64,000 nt of DNA from Shewanella intestini. GTDB lineage: Bacteria > Pseudomonadota > Gammaproteobacteria > Enterobacterales > Shewanellaceae. The notes beneath the pieces were generated by a model. The model searched no databases. It had not been told where the DNA came from and saw nothing but the letters and a program-made list of their open reading frames with translations. The DNA lies in the NCBI RefSeq assembly GCF_018221465.1, contig NZ_JAAIKR010000001.1, positions 434,001 to 498,000 of the forward strand, written 5' to 3'. The translations under genes were made by a program, and so were the position numbers. This document shows, in pieces, positions 17,768 through 26,806 of this stretch. Each line of letters starts with the position of its first letter. The first letter of the stretch is position 1.

Positions 17768-18138
17768 GTACTTAAAGAAAGTAAATTTTTTCTTAAATCG
17801 TTAAAAAAGCAGATAAAGTGAGCAATCATGAGCTAAAATCAGCCATGTGTTTGATTTAATTTAGCCAACACTTGCTTAAAACTTTCGGTTAATACACTAT
17901 TTGGTATACGGTGCATGAATACCAAGCTATACCAATGGTTTATTCATACTGTGATAGACAAGTAGAATAAACGGCAATTTTGATATTAAATGTGGATGAA
18001 ATGTTTGTATCAAGTTCGATTGTGTTTTTTCTTTATCTCTTGTCACAAAATGTGACTTCAATTGACTACGGTTTTGTCAATTATCGAGTAATATTAGTCG
18101 ATTAGCCCCTATTTATAATAGAAATTTGGCCATTCTGA
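17768..18138 (+). promoter_or_regulatory. AT-rich regulatory region upstream of flrA, with two inverted repeats
   Basis: This 371-bp stretch has no gene. Close to flrA it has GTCACA-AAA-TGTGAC (18042-18056), then AATTGAC-N9-GTCAATT (18060-18082). A TATAAT hexamer at 18114-18119 could be the -10 of a short-leader promoter, with no good -35. The two palindromes are plausible operators for the flagellar master regulator gene. Which protein binds is unknown: the TCACA/TGTGA half-sites are the reverse of the usual CRP order. The part from 17768 to about 18030 shows nothing recognisable. Confidence 0.5.
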
Positions 18139-19566
18139 ATGATGCAAATAGAACAAAAAATTTTAATTGTCGGTACTCCATCAGAGCGCGTTACCAGCTT
18201 ATACTGCATTTTCGAGTTTCTAGGTGAACAGTGTGAAATTGTATCTGCAGATAATTTAATTGAGTTAGTTGAGTCCGCTCGTTACCGAGCTTTAGTGATT
18301 ACAGATCAAACAACGGTCGATTCGATTAAAAATATTTCAACAATAGCACCATGGCAACCCATATTATTGCTTGGAAAAGCCTCATTAACTCTCTCTAATA
18401 TTCTCGGGGTGATTGAAGAACCGTTTAACTATCCTCAATTGACTGAGCTACTTCATTTTTGCCAAGTTTTTGGTCAAGTCAAAAAAGAACAAGTCCCCAC
18501 AAGTGGCAATCAAACTAAATTGTTTCGCAGCTTAGTCGGCCGCAGTGAAGGCATTGCTAATGTAAGACACCTGATAAGCCAAGTTGCAGGCTCGGAAGCC
18601 ACCGTGCTGATCCTTGGGCAATCAGGAACGGGTAAAGAAGTGGTTGCTCGTAATATTCATTACATGTCTGAGCGACGTAATGGGCCTTTTATCCCTGTAA
18701 ACTGTGGTGCTATCCCTCCAGAGTTACTTGAGAGTGAGCTGTTTGGCCATGAAAAGGGGTCATTTACTGGTGCTATTTCTGCACGAAAAGGTCGCTTTGA
18801 ATTAGCGGAAGGCGGCACATTATTTCTTGATGAAATTGGTGATATGCCCTTACAAATGCAAGTGAAATTGCTAAGGGTATTACAAGAAAGGGTCTTTGAG
18901 CGAGTGGGTGGTAGTAAAACTATTTCAACCAATGTGCGCGTTGTCGCTGCAACTCACCGTGACTTAGAAACCATGATTGAAGAGAATGAGTTTCGTGAAG
19001 ATCTCTATTACCGTTTAAATGTCTTCCCTATTGAAATGCCATCATTGAGTGAGCGCAGTGAAGACGTTCCTCTATTGCTACAAGAGCTTGTTAGCCGCGT
19101 ATTTAATGAAGGTCGAGGTAAAGTTCGTTTTACTCAACGTACGATTGAATCATTAAAAGAACATACTTGGTCGGGCAATGTTCGTGAACTCTCTAACTTG
19201 GTCGAACGGCTCACGATTCTTTATCCTGGTGGCTTAGTTGATGTTAACGATTTGCCTAGAAAGTATCGTTATATTGAAGTGCCAGAGTACTCAGTTGATA
19301 TCAGTGAAGAGCAATTAGAGCGTGATGCGCTAGCATCTATTTTTAGTGACGATGAACCCGTTGAACTGCCTGAAACACGTTTTCCAACAGAGCTGCCTCC
19401 TGAAGGGGTAAATCTTAAAGATTTATTGGCGGAATTAGAAATTGACATGATCCGCCAAGCGCTGGAGCAACAAGACAGTGTTGTTGCCCGAGCGGCTGAG
19501 ATGCTAGGTATTCGTCGTACCACCTTGGTTGAGAAAATGCGTAAATACGGGATGGGTAAAGAGTAA
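18139..19566 (+). CDS. flrA: Flagellar master regulator FlrA (FleQ family, sigma-54 activator)
   Basis: FlrA/FleQ is the top regulator of the polar flagellar cascade, activating sigma-54 promoters, and is known in several species to bind c-di-GMP. The 475-residue protein has an N-terminal FleQ-type receiver-like domain lacking the usual aspartate set (about 5-120), an AAA+ domain (about 132-370), and a C-terminal Fis-type HTH (AEMLGIRRTTLVEKMRKYGM). Walker A reads GQSGTGKE and Walker B GGTLFLDEIGD. The sigma-54 contact loop reads GSFTGA instead of the commoner GAFTGA. ATG 18139 and 18142 are both possible, and no strong Shine-Dalgarno is visible. Confidence 0.95.
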   Translation: MMQIEQKILIVGTPSERVTSLYCIFEFLGEQCEIVSADNLIELVESARYRALVITDQTTVDSIKNISTIAPWQPILLLGKASLTLSNILGVIEEPFNYPQLTELLHFCQVFGQVKKEQVPTSGNQTKLFRSLVGRSEGIANVRHLISQVAGSEATVLILGQSGTGKEVVARNIHYMSERRNGPFIPVNCGAIPPELLESELFGHEKGSFTGAISARKGRFELAEGGTLFLDEIGDMPLQMQVKLLRVLQERVFERVGGSKTISTNVRVVAATHRDLETMIEENEFREDLYYRLNVFPIEMPSLSERSEDVPLLLQELVSRVFNEGRGKVRFTQRTIESLKEHTWSGNVRELSNLVERLTILYPGGLVDVNDLPRKYRYIEVPEYSVDISEEQLERDALASIFSDDEPVELPETRFPTELPPEGVNLKDLLAELEIDMIRQALEQQDSVVARAAEMLGIRRTTLVEKMRKYGMGKE

Positions 19567-19600
19567 ACCTTTATTATCCAAGTGGTATTTTATTTCCAAT

Positions 19601-19629
19601 AAAACCTGTGTACTTGCACAGGTTTTTTT
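19601..19629 (+). terminator. Rho-independent terminator after flrA
   Basis: A 10-bp stem AAAACCTGTG (19601-19610) / CACAGGTTTT (19617-19626) with a 6-nt loop is followed by more T. It separates flrA from the flrBC unit. Confidence 0.9.
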
Positions 19630-19709
19630 ATGGGAAAACAACCTGTCTGGCTAATTAGTCATGTGGCAAAGTAATAAAGTTCGTTATTGATTACATATTA
19701 ACTTTAAAT

Positions 19710-19727
19710 TTGGCACGCCAACTGCAT
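19710..19727 (+). promoter_or_regulatory. Sigma-54 promoter of flrBC
   Basis: TTGGCACGCCAACTGCAT has GG at 19712-19713 and GC at 19724-19725 (12-nt spacing). It lies 37 bp upstream of the flrB start. In Vibrio cholerae FlrA activates flrBC through sigma-54, and the layout here fits that scheme. Confidence 0.87.
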
Positions 19728-19763
19728 AGATAAAACAAACGTAAATCTTTTGACGGAGTATCT

Positions 19764-20900
19764 ATGTATTCAGCACAAGCGGTTTCTGAGTATCAGCATT
19801 CACAACCCGATCACGACTTTAAGTCATATCGCCCTCATCGTGGCGATAAGGTGCGCTCGCTTGAAAAAGATGCTCCAGCGATTATCCCTACGCGTAAAGA
19901 GGCTGCAAATATGTCAAATCAAATGGTGCATATTCTGCAAGCAATGCCCTCAGGGGTGGTTATTTTAGATGGCAATGGTTTGGTGACACTGGCTAACCCT
20001 GTTGCTACTGAGTTATTGGGGCGTCCACTGCAAGGTGCTAAATGGATTGATATTATCAATCGTGCTTTTGCCCCTCAAGAGGATGACGGCCATGAAGTGT
20101 CATTGAAAAATGGTCGGCGAGTTAAAATCGCCATTACACCTTTGACGCCAGAGCAGGGCCAGTTAATTGTGTTAACTGATTTAACTGAAACCCGCTTATT
20201 ACAGAAAAATTTATCACATTTACAACGTCTTTCAGCATTAGGAAAAATGGTCGCATCGCTTGCACATCAAGTTAGAACGCCACTATCTGCAGCGTTGTTA
20301 TATGCATCAAACCTAAAAAACCCTAAGATCACTACCGATGCTCGTAATCGTTTCCAAACGCGCTTAGTTGACCGTTTAAATGAATTAGAACGCCAAGTAA
20401 ATGACATGCTGTTAATGGCAAAGGGCAAGCAAGATGAGCTTGGTGAAGATACCACCATTGCGCAAGTTGTCGATAACGTTATGGCTAACTGCGAACCCAT
20501 TGCAGCAAAACATCAATGTCAATTAACCATGGATAATTCAGCTCAAAGTTTGATGAAGGCGAATACAAACGCACTCGGCTCTGCGATTAATAACTTAGTG
20601 ATGAACAGTATTGAAGCTGGTGCAAACAATATTCAGTTAATTAGCTCAGAATCTGAGCAACAATTATATTTAGATGTTATCGATAATGGCCGTGGCTTTG
20701 ATCCAGCAACCAAGCAGCATTTACTTGAACCTTTCTTTACAACCAAAGGTCAAGGGACTGGATTAGGTTTAGCAGTTGTGCAGTCGGTTGTCCGTAATCA
20801 TCAAGGAGACATACAGCTGCATAGCAAAATGGGCGAAGGCTGCCAGGTTAGGTTGTCATTTAAAAAGATCACCTCAAATCAAGGAGAACAACATGTCTGA
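19764..20900 (+). CDS. flrB: Flagellar sensor histidine kinase FlrB
   Basis: FlrB phosphorylates FlrC to switch on middle flagellar genes. The 378-residue protein has no transmembrane segment and should be cytoplasmic. It has a PAS-like domain at about 52-145, a dimerisation/phospho-acceptor helix with His168 in SLAHQVRTPLSAALLY, and an ATPase domain with N-box (AINNLVMNSIEAGANNI), G1 (DVIDNGRGFD) and G2 (TKGQGTGLGLAV). The ATG follows GACGGAG by 5 nt. Its stop overlaps the flrC start by 8 nt. It is transcribed from the sigma-54 promoter at 19710. Confidence 0.95.
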   Translation: MYSAQAVSEYQHSQPDHDFKSYRPHRGDKVRSLEKDAPAIIPTRKEAANMSNQMVHILQAMPSGVVILDGNGLVTLANPVATELLGRPLQGAKWIDIINRAFAPQEDDGHEVSLKNGRRVKIAITPLTPEQGQLIVLTDLTETRLLQKNLSHLQRLSALGKMVASLAHQVRTPLSAALLYASNLKNPKITTDARNRFQTRLVDRLNELERQVNDMLLMAKGKQDELGEDTTIAQVVDNVMANCEPIAAKHQCQLTMDNSAQSLMKANTNALGSAINNLVMNSIEAGANNIQLISSESEQQLYLDVIDNGRGFDPATKQHLLEPFFTTKGQGTGLGLAVVQSVVRNHQGDIQLHSKMGEGCQVRLSFKKITSNQGEQHV

Positions 20901-22248
20901 AGCTAAATTACTGTTAGTTGAAGATGATGCTTCATTGCGCGAGGCCTTGTTAGATACATTGATGTTGGCACAGTTTACTTGTGTAGATGTGGCTTGTGCA
21001 GAAGAAGCTATCATGGCGTTAAAGTCTGAGCCTTTTGATATGGTGATTAGTGATGTGCAAATGCCGGGTATTGGCGGTATTGGATTATTGCAATACCTGC
21101 AACAGCATCACCCTAAAACCCCTATGTTAATGATGACAGCATTTGCCACCATTGACAGTGCAGTAGAGGCGATAAAACAAGGTGCGGTTGATTACCTTGC
21201 AAAACCATTTGCACCAGAGGTGTTGTTAAATCAAGTGTCGCGTTATTTGCCTTTAGCCGACAACAGCGGTCAACCGGTTGTGGCTGACGACAAAAGTATC
21301 GCACTATTGAACTTAGCTAAACGCGTGGCCGTTTCAGAAGCCTCTGTTATGATCATGGGGCCAAGTGGGTCAGGTAAAGAGGTGATGGCGCGTTATATAC
21401 ATAACAACAGCCCTCGCAGTGAGCAACCTTTTGTTGCCATAAACTGTGCCGCTATCCCGGAAAACATGTTAGAAGCCACCTTATTTGGTTATGAAAAAGG
21501 CGCATTTACCGGAGCATACCAAGCCTGCCCTGGTAAGTTTGAACAAGCACAGGGCGGCACGTTATTGCTTGATGAAATTTCAGAAATGGAACTGGGATTA
21601 CAAGCAAAATTACTTCGCGTACTACAAGAGCGTGAAGTGGAACGTTTAGGTGGCCGTAAAACCATAAAATTGGATGTGCGAGTATTGGCAACCTCCAATC
21701 GTGATTTAAAAAGCATGGCCGCCACCGGTGAATTTCGAGAAGATTTGTATTATCGAATTAATGTGTTCCCATTAACTTGGCCGGCACTGCACCAGCGACC
21801 TGCCGATATTATCCCATTATCGAGTCACTTACTGGCAAAACACGCAAAACAATTGAACATTACCCCGGTGCCTACATTAAATGATGCCGCCTCGCGCCGA
21901 TTGTTAACGCATCGTTGGCCAGGAAATGTTCGTGAATTAGATAATGTCATTCAACGTGCATTAATATTACGTGTTGGTGATGACATTACAGTAAATGATA
22001 TTATTATTGACGCTTGCGATGGCGCGCTCACACCAGATTTGTCGCCAACAACACATGCCAGTGGCTCAGCGTCATTAGAACCGCTTGGCTCTGAACTGAA
22101 AGCCCAAGAGCATGTCATTATTTTGGAAACCTTAAACCAGTGTAATGGCAGCCGTAAAGACGTAGCTGAAAAACTGGGTATTAGTGCACGGACGTTGCGT
22201 TATAAAATGGCCAAAATGCGTGATATGGGGATACAAATACCAGCATAA
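20893..22248 (+). CDS. flrC: Flagellar response regulator FlrC (sigma-54 activator)
   Basis: FlrC is the NtrC-type regulator that, once phosphorylated by FlrB, activates class III flagellar promoters. The start at ATG 20893 (AAGGAG upstream) gives 451 residues: a receiver domain with E10-D11-D12 and phospho-acceptor D54 (VISDVQMPGIGG), an AAA+ domain with Walker A GPSGSGKE, the canonical GAFTGA loop, and Walker B GGTLLLDEISE. The Fis-type HTH is at the C-terminus (DVAEKLGISARTLRYKMAKM). The frame stays open upstream to 20776, but that would run inside flrB and lacks a ribosome site. Confidence 0.96.
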   Translation: MSEAKLLLVEDDASLREALLDTLMLAQFTCVDVACAEEAIMALKSEPFDMVISDVQMPGIGGIGLLQYLQQHHPKTPMLMMTAFATIDSAVEAIKQGAVDYLAKPFAPEVLLNQVSRYLPLADNSGQPVVADDKSIALLNLAKRVAVSEASVMIMGPSGSGKEVMARYIHNNSPRSEQPFVAINCAAIPENMLEATLFGYEKGAFTGAYQACPGKFEQAQGGTLLLDEISEMELGLQAKLLRVLQEREVERLGGRKTIKLDVRVLATSNRDLKSMAATGEFREDLYYRINVFPLTWPALHQRPADIIPLSSHLLAKHAKQLNITPVPTLNDAASRRLLTHRWPGNVRELDNVIQRALILRVGDDITVNDIIIDACDGALTPDLSPTTHASGSASLEPLGSELKAQEHVIILETLNQCNGSRKDVAEKLGISARTLRYKMAKMRDMGIQIPA

Positions 22249-22297
22249 CAAAGGCTTAAATTTATCCTTCCATATTTTTTAATTCAATTTATTCCCG

Positions 22298-22322
22298 CCT
22301 AGGTTGTTGTCGACAGCCTAGG
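22298..22322 (+). terminator. Hairpin after flrC, possible terminator
   Basis: CCTAGGTTG (22298-22306) pairs with CAGCCTAGG (22314-22322) through one T-G wobble, with a 7-nt loop. The following sequence is only weakly T-rich, so termination efficiency is uncertain. CCTAGG is itself palindromic. Confidence 0.5.
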
Positions 22323-22362
22323 TGCAGTTATTTATAACCTAAAAAACATCAATAATACGATG

Positions 22363-22380
22363 TTGGCACTCTATTTGCTT
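22363..22380 (+). promoter_or_regulatory. Sigma-54 promoter of the fliEFGHIJ operon
   Basis: TTGGCACTCTATTTGCTT has GG at 22365-22366 and GC at 22377-22378 (12-nt spacing), and is among the closest matches to consensus in the window. It lies 54 bp before fliE. Confidence 0.9.
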
Positions 22381-22433
22381 ATTCATTATATATGTGAATT
22401 AGCACCGTCAAATATTCGACGAAGGAGTGACCA

Positions 22434-22775
22434 ATGCAAATCAATACCAACCCGCTGTTACAAGAAATGCAATCATTGCGTGGTGAAATTGCCCCTTCAA
22501 TTAACTCGTCTATTAGCCCAGGTATTACCCAACAGGTTAACAATACCAGTGGGACAGATTTTGCTCAGTTATTATCAGATGCCGTCGGTGGTGTGAGCGG
22601 GTTACAAAAACAATCATCTAGCCTTGCCTCACGCTTAGACATGGGGGATAGTACCGTCACTTTGTCTGATACCGTTATTGCGCGTGAAAAAGCTGGCGTT
22701 GCATTTGAAGCCACTGTTCAGGTGCGTAATAAACTTGTTGAAGCATATAAAGAAATAATGAGTATGCCAGTTTAA
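22434..22775 (+). CDS. fliE: Flagellar MS ring-rod adapter FliE
   Basis: FliE connects the MS ring to the proximal rod. The 113-residue protein has a polar N-terminus and the conserved C-terminal part: DTVIAREKAGVAFEATVQVR, then NKLVEAYKEIMSMPV. The ATG is preceded by AAGGAG. It is the first gene behind the sigma-54 promoter at 22363. Length and C-terminal motif are standard. Confidence 0.96.
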   Translation: MQINTNPLLQEMQSLRGEIAPSINSSISPGITQQVNNTSGTDFAQLLSDAVGGVSGLQKQSSSLASRLDMGDSTVTLSDTVIAREKAGVAFEATVQVRNKLVEAYKEIMSMPV

Positions 22776-22825
22776 CTGGTCGTGTGATTAACACTCCTCA
22801 GCACTTTGATAAATAGGTATTAATT

Positions 22826-24526
22826 GTGAGCACAGACGTAATGGTTGGAACGGACCCTGCACTTGACTCAGGCGTCCAACAAGAAAATAAACCGGGCTTA
22901 TTAGGTGGTCTTGGTGGCGTTGATATTATGCGCCAAGTGATCATGATCCTGGGTTTAGCCATCTGTTTGGCTGTGGCCGTCATTATCATGATTTGGGTGC
23001 AAGAGCCTGATTATCGTCCATTAGGAAAAATGGAAACATCACAGATGATCCAAGTTTTGGATGTGCTGGATAAAAACCAAATCAAATACAAAATTAACGT
23101 TGATGTGCTCAGTGTGCCAGAAGACAAGTATCAAGATGTCAAATTAATGCTTAGCCGTGAAGGCATTGAAGATAGTACTAAAAAAGATGATTACCTTAAT
23201 AAAGACAGTGGTTTTGGTGTCAGTCAGCGTATGGAGCAAGCAAGGCTGAAATACAGTCAAGAGTCGAATCTTGCTCGTGCGATTGAAGAGTTAAAAAGTG
23301 TAAGTCGCGCTAAAGTTATTTTAGCGCTGCCAAAAGAAAATGTATTTGCACGCAATGCGTCAAAGCCAAGTGCTACTGTGATTGTAAATGTTCGCCGCGG
23401 CGGTTTAGGGCAAGAAGAAGTCGACTCAATTGTTGATATCGTTGGCTCAGCAGTGCAGGGCATGGAACCTTCACGTGTTACAGTGACTGACTCAAATGGT
23501 CGCTTGCTTAATTCTGGCAGCCAAGCAGGGGTGTCGGCAAGAGCGCGTCGTGAAACTGAATTAGTACAACAAAAAGAAGCAGAATACCGCAAAAAGATTG
23601 AAACCATTTTAATGCCTATCCTTGGCCCAGAGAATTTCACCTCGCAAGTGGATGTCAATATGGACTTCACGGCGGTTGAACAAACGGCAAAACGTTATTC
23701 ACCTGACTTACCTGCAATAAGAAGTGAAAGTACGGTTGAGCGTAATTCTTCAAGTGGCGGCACCGGTGGCATTCCAGGCGCGTTGAGTAATCAGCCTCCA
23801 ATGGAATCAAATATTCCAGAGCAAGCAAATAATGCCACTGCGACGACTTCATCTGCACAAGGTAACTCTGTGCGCGAAGCTACGCGCAACTTTGAACTGG
23901 ACACCACGATTAGTCACACTCGTCAACAAGTTGGCGTGGTTAGAAAAGTCAGTGTATCCGTTGCGGTTGATTTTAAATCTGGTGCAGCAGGTGAAGACGG
24001 TAAAGTGACACGTGTTCCACGCACAGAAGAGGAATTAACCAACATTCGTCGCTTACTTGAAGGCGCTGTTGGTTTTACTAGTCAACGCGGCGATGTATTG
24101 GAAGTCGTGACTGTACCGTTTATGGATCAATTGCTTGAAGATTTACCCGAACCTAAACTGTGGGAGCAACCTTGGTTTTGGCGTGCAGTTAAGTTTGCGC
24201 TAGGGTTTGTCGGCATGTTGTTATTAGGCTTTTTAGTGGTAAGGCCGATGATGTCAAAATTGCTTAATCCAGCAGGGGTTGATATGCCTGATGACACGCG
24301 TTTAGGCAATGAATTGGCCGAAATTGAAGATCAATACGCAGCCGATACATTAGGTATGCTCAATAGTAACGAGGCAGAGTATAGTTATGCCGATGATGGC
24401 TCGATTCAAATACCGAATCTACGTAAAGAAGATGATATGATTAAGGCAATACGTGCACTTGTTGCCAATGAACCTGAATTGTCCACCCAAGTAGTTAAGA
24501 ACTGGTTATTACAAGATGAGCAATGA
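22826..24526 (+). CDS. fliF: Flagellar MS-ring protein FliF
   Basis: FliF oligomerises in the inner membrane as the MS ring, the base of the motor. The 566-residue protein has transmembrane segments at about 38-58 and 453-472. The periplasmic ring-building domains lie between them (QMIQVLDVLDKNQIKYKINV; SGFGVSQRMEQARLKYSQES; LALPKENVFARNASKPSATV). A cytoplasmic C-terminal tail binds FliG (MIKAIRALVANEPELSTQVV). The start is a GTG at 22826. The 3' end overlaps fliG by 11 nt, consistent with matched synthesis of the two partners. Confidence 0.96.
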   Translation: MSTDVMVGTDPALDSGVQQENKPGLLGGLGGVDIMRQVIMILGLAICLAVAVIIMIWVQEPDYRPLGKMETSQMIQVLDVLDKNQIKYKINVDVLSVPEDKYQDVKLMLSREGIEDSTKKDDYLNKDSGFGVSQRMEQARLKYSQESNLARAIEELKSVSRAKVILALPKENVFARNASKPSATVIVNVRRGGLGQEEVDSIVDIVGSAVQGMEPSRVTVTDSNGRLLNSGSQAGVSARARRETELVQQKEAEYRKKIETILMPILGPENFTSQVDVNMDFTAVEQTAKRYSPDLPAIRSESTVERNSSSGGTGGIPGALSNQPPMESNIPEQANNATATTSSAQGNSVREATRNFELDTTISHTRQQVGVVRKVSVSVAVDFKSGAAGEDGKVTRVPRTEEELTNIRRLLEGAVGFTSQRGDVLEVVTVPFMDQLLEDLPEPKLWEQPWFWRAVKFALGFVGMLLLGFLVVRPMMSKLLNPAGVDMPDDTRLGNELAEIEDQYAADTLGMLNSNEAEYSYADDGSIQIPNLRKEDDMIKAIRALVANEPELSTQVVKNWLLQDEQ

Positions 24527-25562
24527 TACTGAAAATAATGCTGTAGCGGCAGCGAAATTTGACCCAGATTCGGTTACAGGCATTGAAAAAACGGCCATAT
24601 TATTACTGAGCCTAAGTGAAGCCGATGCCGCCTCTATTCTAAAGCACCTTGAGCCTAAACAAGTGCAAAAAGTGGGCATGGCAATGGCTGCTATGGCCGA
24701 GTTTGGTCAAGAAAAGGTCATTGGTGTTCATCAACTCTTTTTAGACGATATTCAAAAGTTCTCTTCGATTGGTTTTAATAGTGAAGAATTCGTACGTAAT
24801 GCGTTAACGGCAGCATTAGGTGAAGACAAAGCGGGTAATTTAATTGAACAAATTATCATGGGGAGCGGAGCGAAAGGCCTTGATTCGCTTAAATGGATGG
24901 ACGCTCGTCAAGTTGCCACCATTATTCAAAATGAACATCCACAAATTCAAACCATTGTGTTGTCTTATTTAGAACCTGATCAAGCGGCAGAAATTTTCAA
25001 TCAGTTCCCTGAAAATACCCGCTTAGATTTAATGATGCGTATTGCAAACTTAGAAGAAGTTCAGCCGGCGGCTCTGCAAGAATTAAATGACATTATGGAG
25101 AAACAGTTTGCTGGCCAAGGTGGCGCTCAAGCTGCCAAAATGGGTGGACTTAAAGCGGCTGCTAATATTATGAACTTCCTTGATACGGGCGTTGAAAGCA
25201 TGATTATGGAAACCATGCGCGAATCTGACGAAGAAATGGCGCAGCAAATTCAAGACTTGATGTTTGTATTTGACAACCTTATTGATGTTGATGACCGTGG
25301 TATCCAAGCACTACTTCGTGAAGTACAGCAAGATGTATTAATGAAATCACTTAAAGGTGCAGATGATGCGCTTAAAGAAAAAATATTGGCCAATATGTCT
25401 AAACGTGCCGCTGAACTACTCAGTGATGATTTAGAAGCCATGGGACCAATTAGAATTAGCGAAGTTGAAGTGGCACAAAAAGAAATCTTATCTATTGCTC
25501 GTCGTTTAAGTGACAGTGGTGAGATAATGCTTGGTGGCGGCGGTGGAGAAGAATTCTTATAA
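24516..25562 (+). CDS. fliG: Flagellar motor switch protein FliG
   Basis: FliG is the rotor protein that contacts the stator and reverses on CheY-P signalling. The 348-residue product has the N-terminal FliF-binding domain (GIEKTAILLLSLSEADAASI), the middle domain with EHPQIQTIVLSYLEPDQAAE, and the C-terminal torque helix region (LMFVFDNLIDVDDRGIQALL; KRAAELLSDDLEAMGPIRIS), including the charged residues that meet MotA/PomA. It begins inside the fliF 3' end. The Gly-rich stretch near the C-terminus (MLGGGGGEEFL) is commonly seen in polar flagellates. Confidence 0.96.
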   Translation: MSNDTENNAVAAAKFDPDSVTGIEKTAILLLSLSEADAASILKHLEPKQVQKVGMAMAAMAEFGQEKVIGVHQLFLDDIQKFSSIGFNSEEFVRNALTAALGEDKAGNLIEQIIMGSGAKGLDSLKWMDARQVATIIQNEHPQIQTIVLSYLEPDQAAEIFNQFPENTRLDLMMRIANLEEVQPAALQELNDIMEKQFAGQGGAQAAKMGGLKAAANIMNFLDTGVESMIMETMRESDEEMAQQIQDLMFVFDNLIDVDDRGIQALLREVQQDVLMKSLKGADDALKEKILANMSKRAAELLSDDLEAMGPIRISEVEVAQKEILSIARRLSDSGEIMLGGGGGEEFL

Positions 25563-25614
25563 TCAAATAAGGTGACTCCATTCGCCACATTTAATTCTCT
25601 GCAAAGGTGTCAGC

Positions 25615-26805
25615 ATGACCGATGACCAAGATTTTAGTCACTGGAAATTACCAGATGTAACTGAAGAACAAGATACAAGTATTTCCAATCTTTTTGGTCG
25701 CCCCAATGAACCACATGTTGGCGATGTAAGCGAAGACGAAAATATTGTGCCGCCAACCTTAGCTGAGCTTGAAGAAATGGGGCTAGCGGCAGAAAAAGAA
25801 GGCTTTGAAATTGGCAAGAAAGAGGGATTTGCTCAAGGGGTAGAAACGGGTCGCCTTGAAGGACTTGAACAAGGACACATGGAAGGATTTACTCAAGGTG
25901 AACAGCAGGGCTTTGAGGCCGGTCAAGTTCGGGCAAATGAAGTTCTTGCTCAATTAAATCAGCTAGTTTCACACTTTGAACAACCGTTAAAAATTCTCGA
26001 TACAGAAGTTGAACATGAACTACTCACCATCGCGATGGGGCTTGCGAAAGCGGTAATCACCCAAGAAATTCAAACTAATCCTCAGCATATCCTATCCGTT
26101 TTACGTCAAGGTATTTCAGCGTTACCGATTAAAGAACAACAAGTTAAAATACTGGTTAATGCTGCCAATGCAGAGTTGATAACAACAATGTACAGCGAGA
26201 ATCAAATTGAAAAAAATAACTGGCAAATTGATATAGACCCAACCTTAGGTCAAGGAGACTGTATTATTGAAAGTCTTCGTTCAACGGTAGACTTATCGTT
26301 AGAACAACGTATGAGACAGGCCTTTATCGAATTAGAAGCTAATTTAGGTCAAAATATTCATCTTAATCATGAGCAGAAGTCGGCCTCTAATTACCGTACG
26401 TTAGATACTGGCAGTGTGAATGCGAGCGCTCAAATAGATCCTGTTGTTCAACCGACTCATCATGTTGATAACGTTAATGTGGCAACCAGTGATAGCAATA
26501 TAGATGCTCAGTCACTTGAACCTACTGGCATCACAAGTTCAGTAAACACCAGTTCATCTGAGTCAAACCTTGTCATGGAGCCTCAATCAATAACAGCAGA
26601 TGCTCAGTCGCAATCCTCACAAAAAGCTCAGCTTGAGTCGCAAACGCAGACAAACACAGCCCAAACTATTAATGAGTCACAAGCCGTGGATACTGGCAAT
26701 GAGCAAAGCACGCAACAACCAAGTCAGCATCAGGTAGAGGAAAAGGCGACTAACGACAACTCTCAGATAAACGACTCTGTTTCAACTAACCCAAAAGAGG
26801 GTTGA
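25615..26805 (+). CDS. fliH: Flagellar export ATPase regulator FliH, with long C-terminal tail
   Basis: FliH dimerises, binds the ATPase FliI and tethers it to the C ring. The 396-residue protein is longer than usual. It has a variable N-terminus (1-55), then a GxxxG segment with glycine at every fourth residue from G63 to G103 (11 glycines). The FliH/YscL-type C-domain covers about 110-247 ([40 protein letters not shown]). About 150 extra residues (248-396) rich in Ser, Gln, Thr and Asn follow and look disordered. The start follows AAAGGTGTCAGC. fliI begins 2 bp downstream. Confidence 0.93.
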   Translation: MTDDQDFSHWKLPDVTEEQDTSISNLFGRPNEPHVGDVSEDENIVPPTLAELEEMGLAAEKEGFEIGKKEGFAQGVETGRLEGLEQGHMEGFTQGEQQGFEAGQVRANEVLAQLNQLVSHFEQPLKILDTEVEHELLTIAMGLAKAVITQEIQTNPQHILSVLRQGISALPIKEQQVKILVNAANAELITTMYSENQIEKNNWQIDIDPTLGQGDCIIESLRSTVDLSLEQRMRQAFIELEANLGQNIHLNHEQKSASNYRTLDTGSVNASAQIDPVVQPTHHVDNVNVATSDSNIDAQSLEPTGITSSVNTSSSESNLVMEPQSITADAQSQSSQKAQLESQTQTNTAQTINESQAVDTGNEQSTQQPSQHQVEEKATNDNSQINDSVSTNPKEG

Positions 26806-26806
26806 T

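Noticed and set aside
18042-18056. CRP site upstream of flrA
   Set aside because: The half-sites are in the order TCACA...TGTGA with 3-nt spacing, the reverse of TGTGA-N6-TCACA. I kept it only as an unassigned palindrome.
20776-20892. Extended N-terminus for FlrC
   Set aside because: It would run inside flrB with no ribosome site and places 39 foreign residues before a standard receiver domain.
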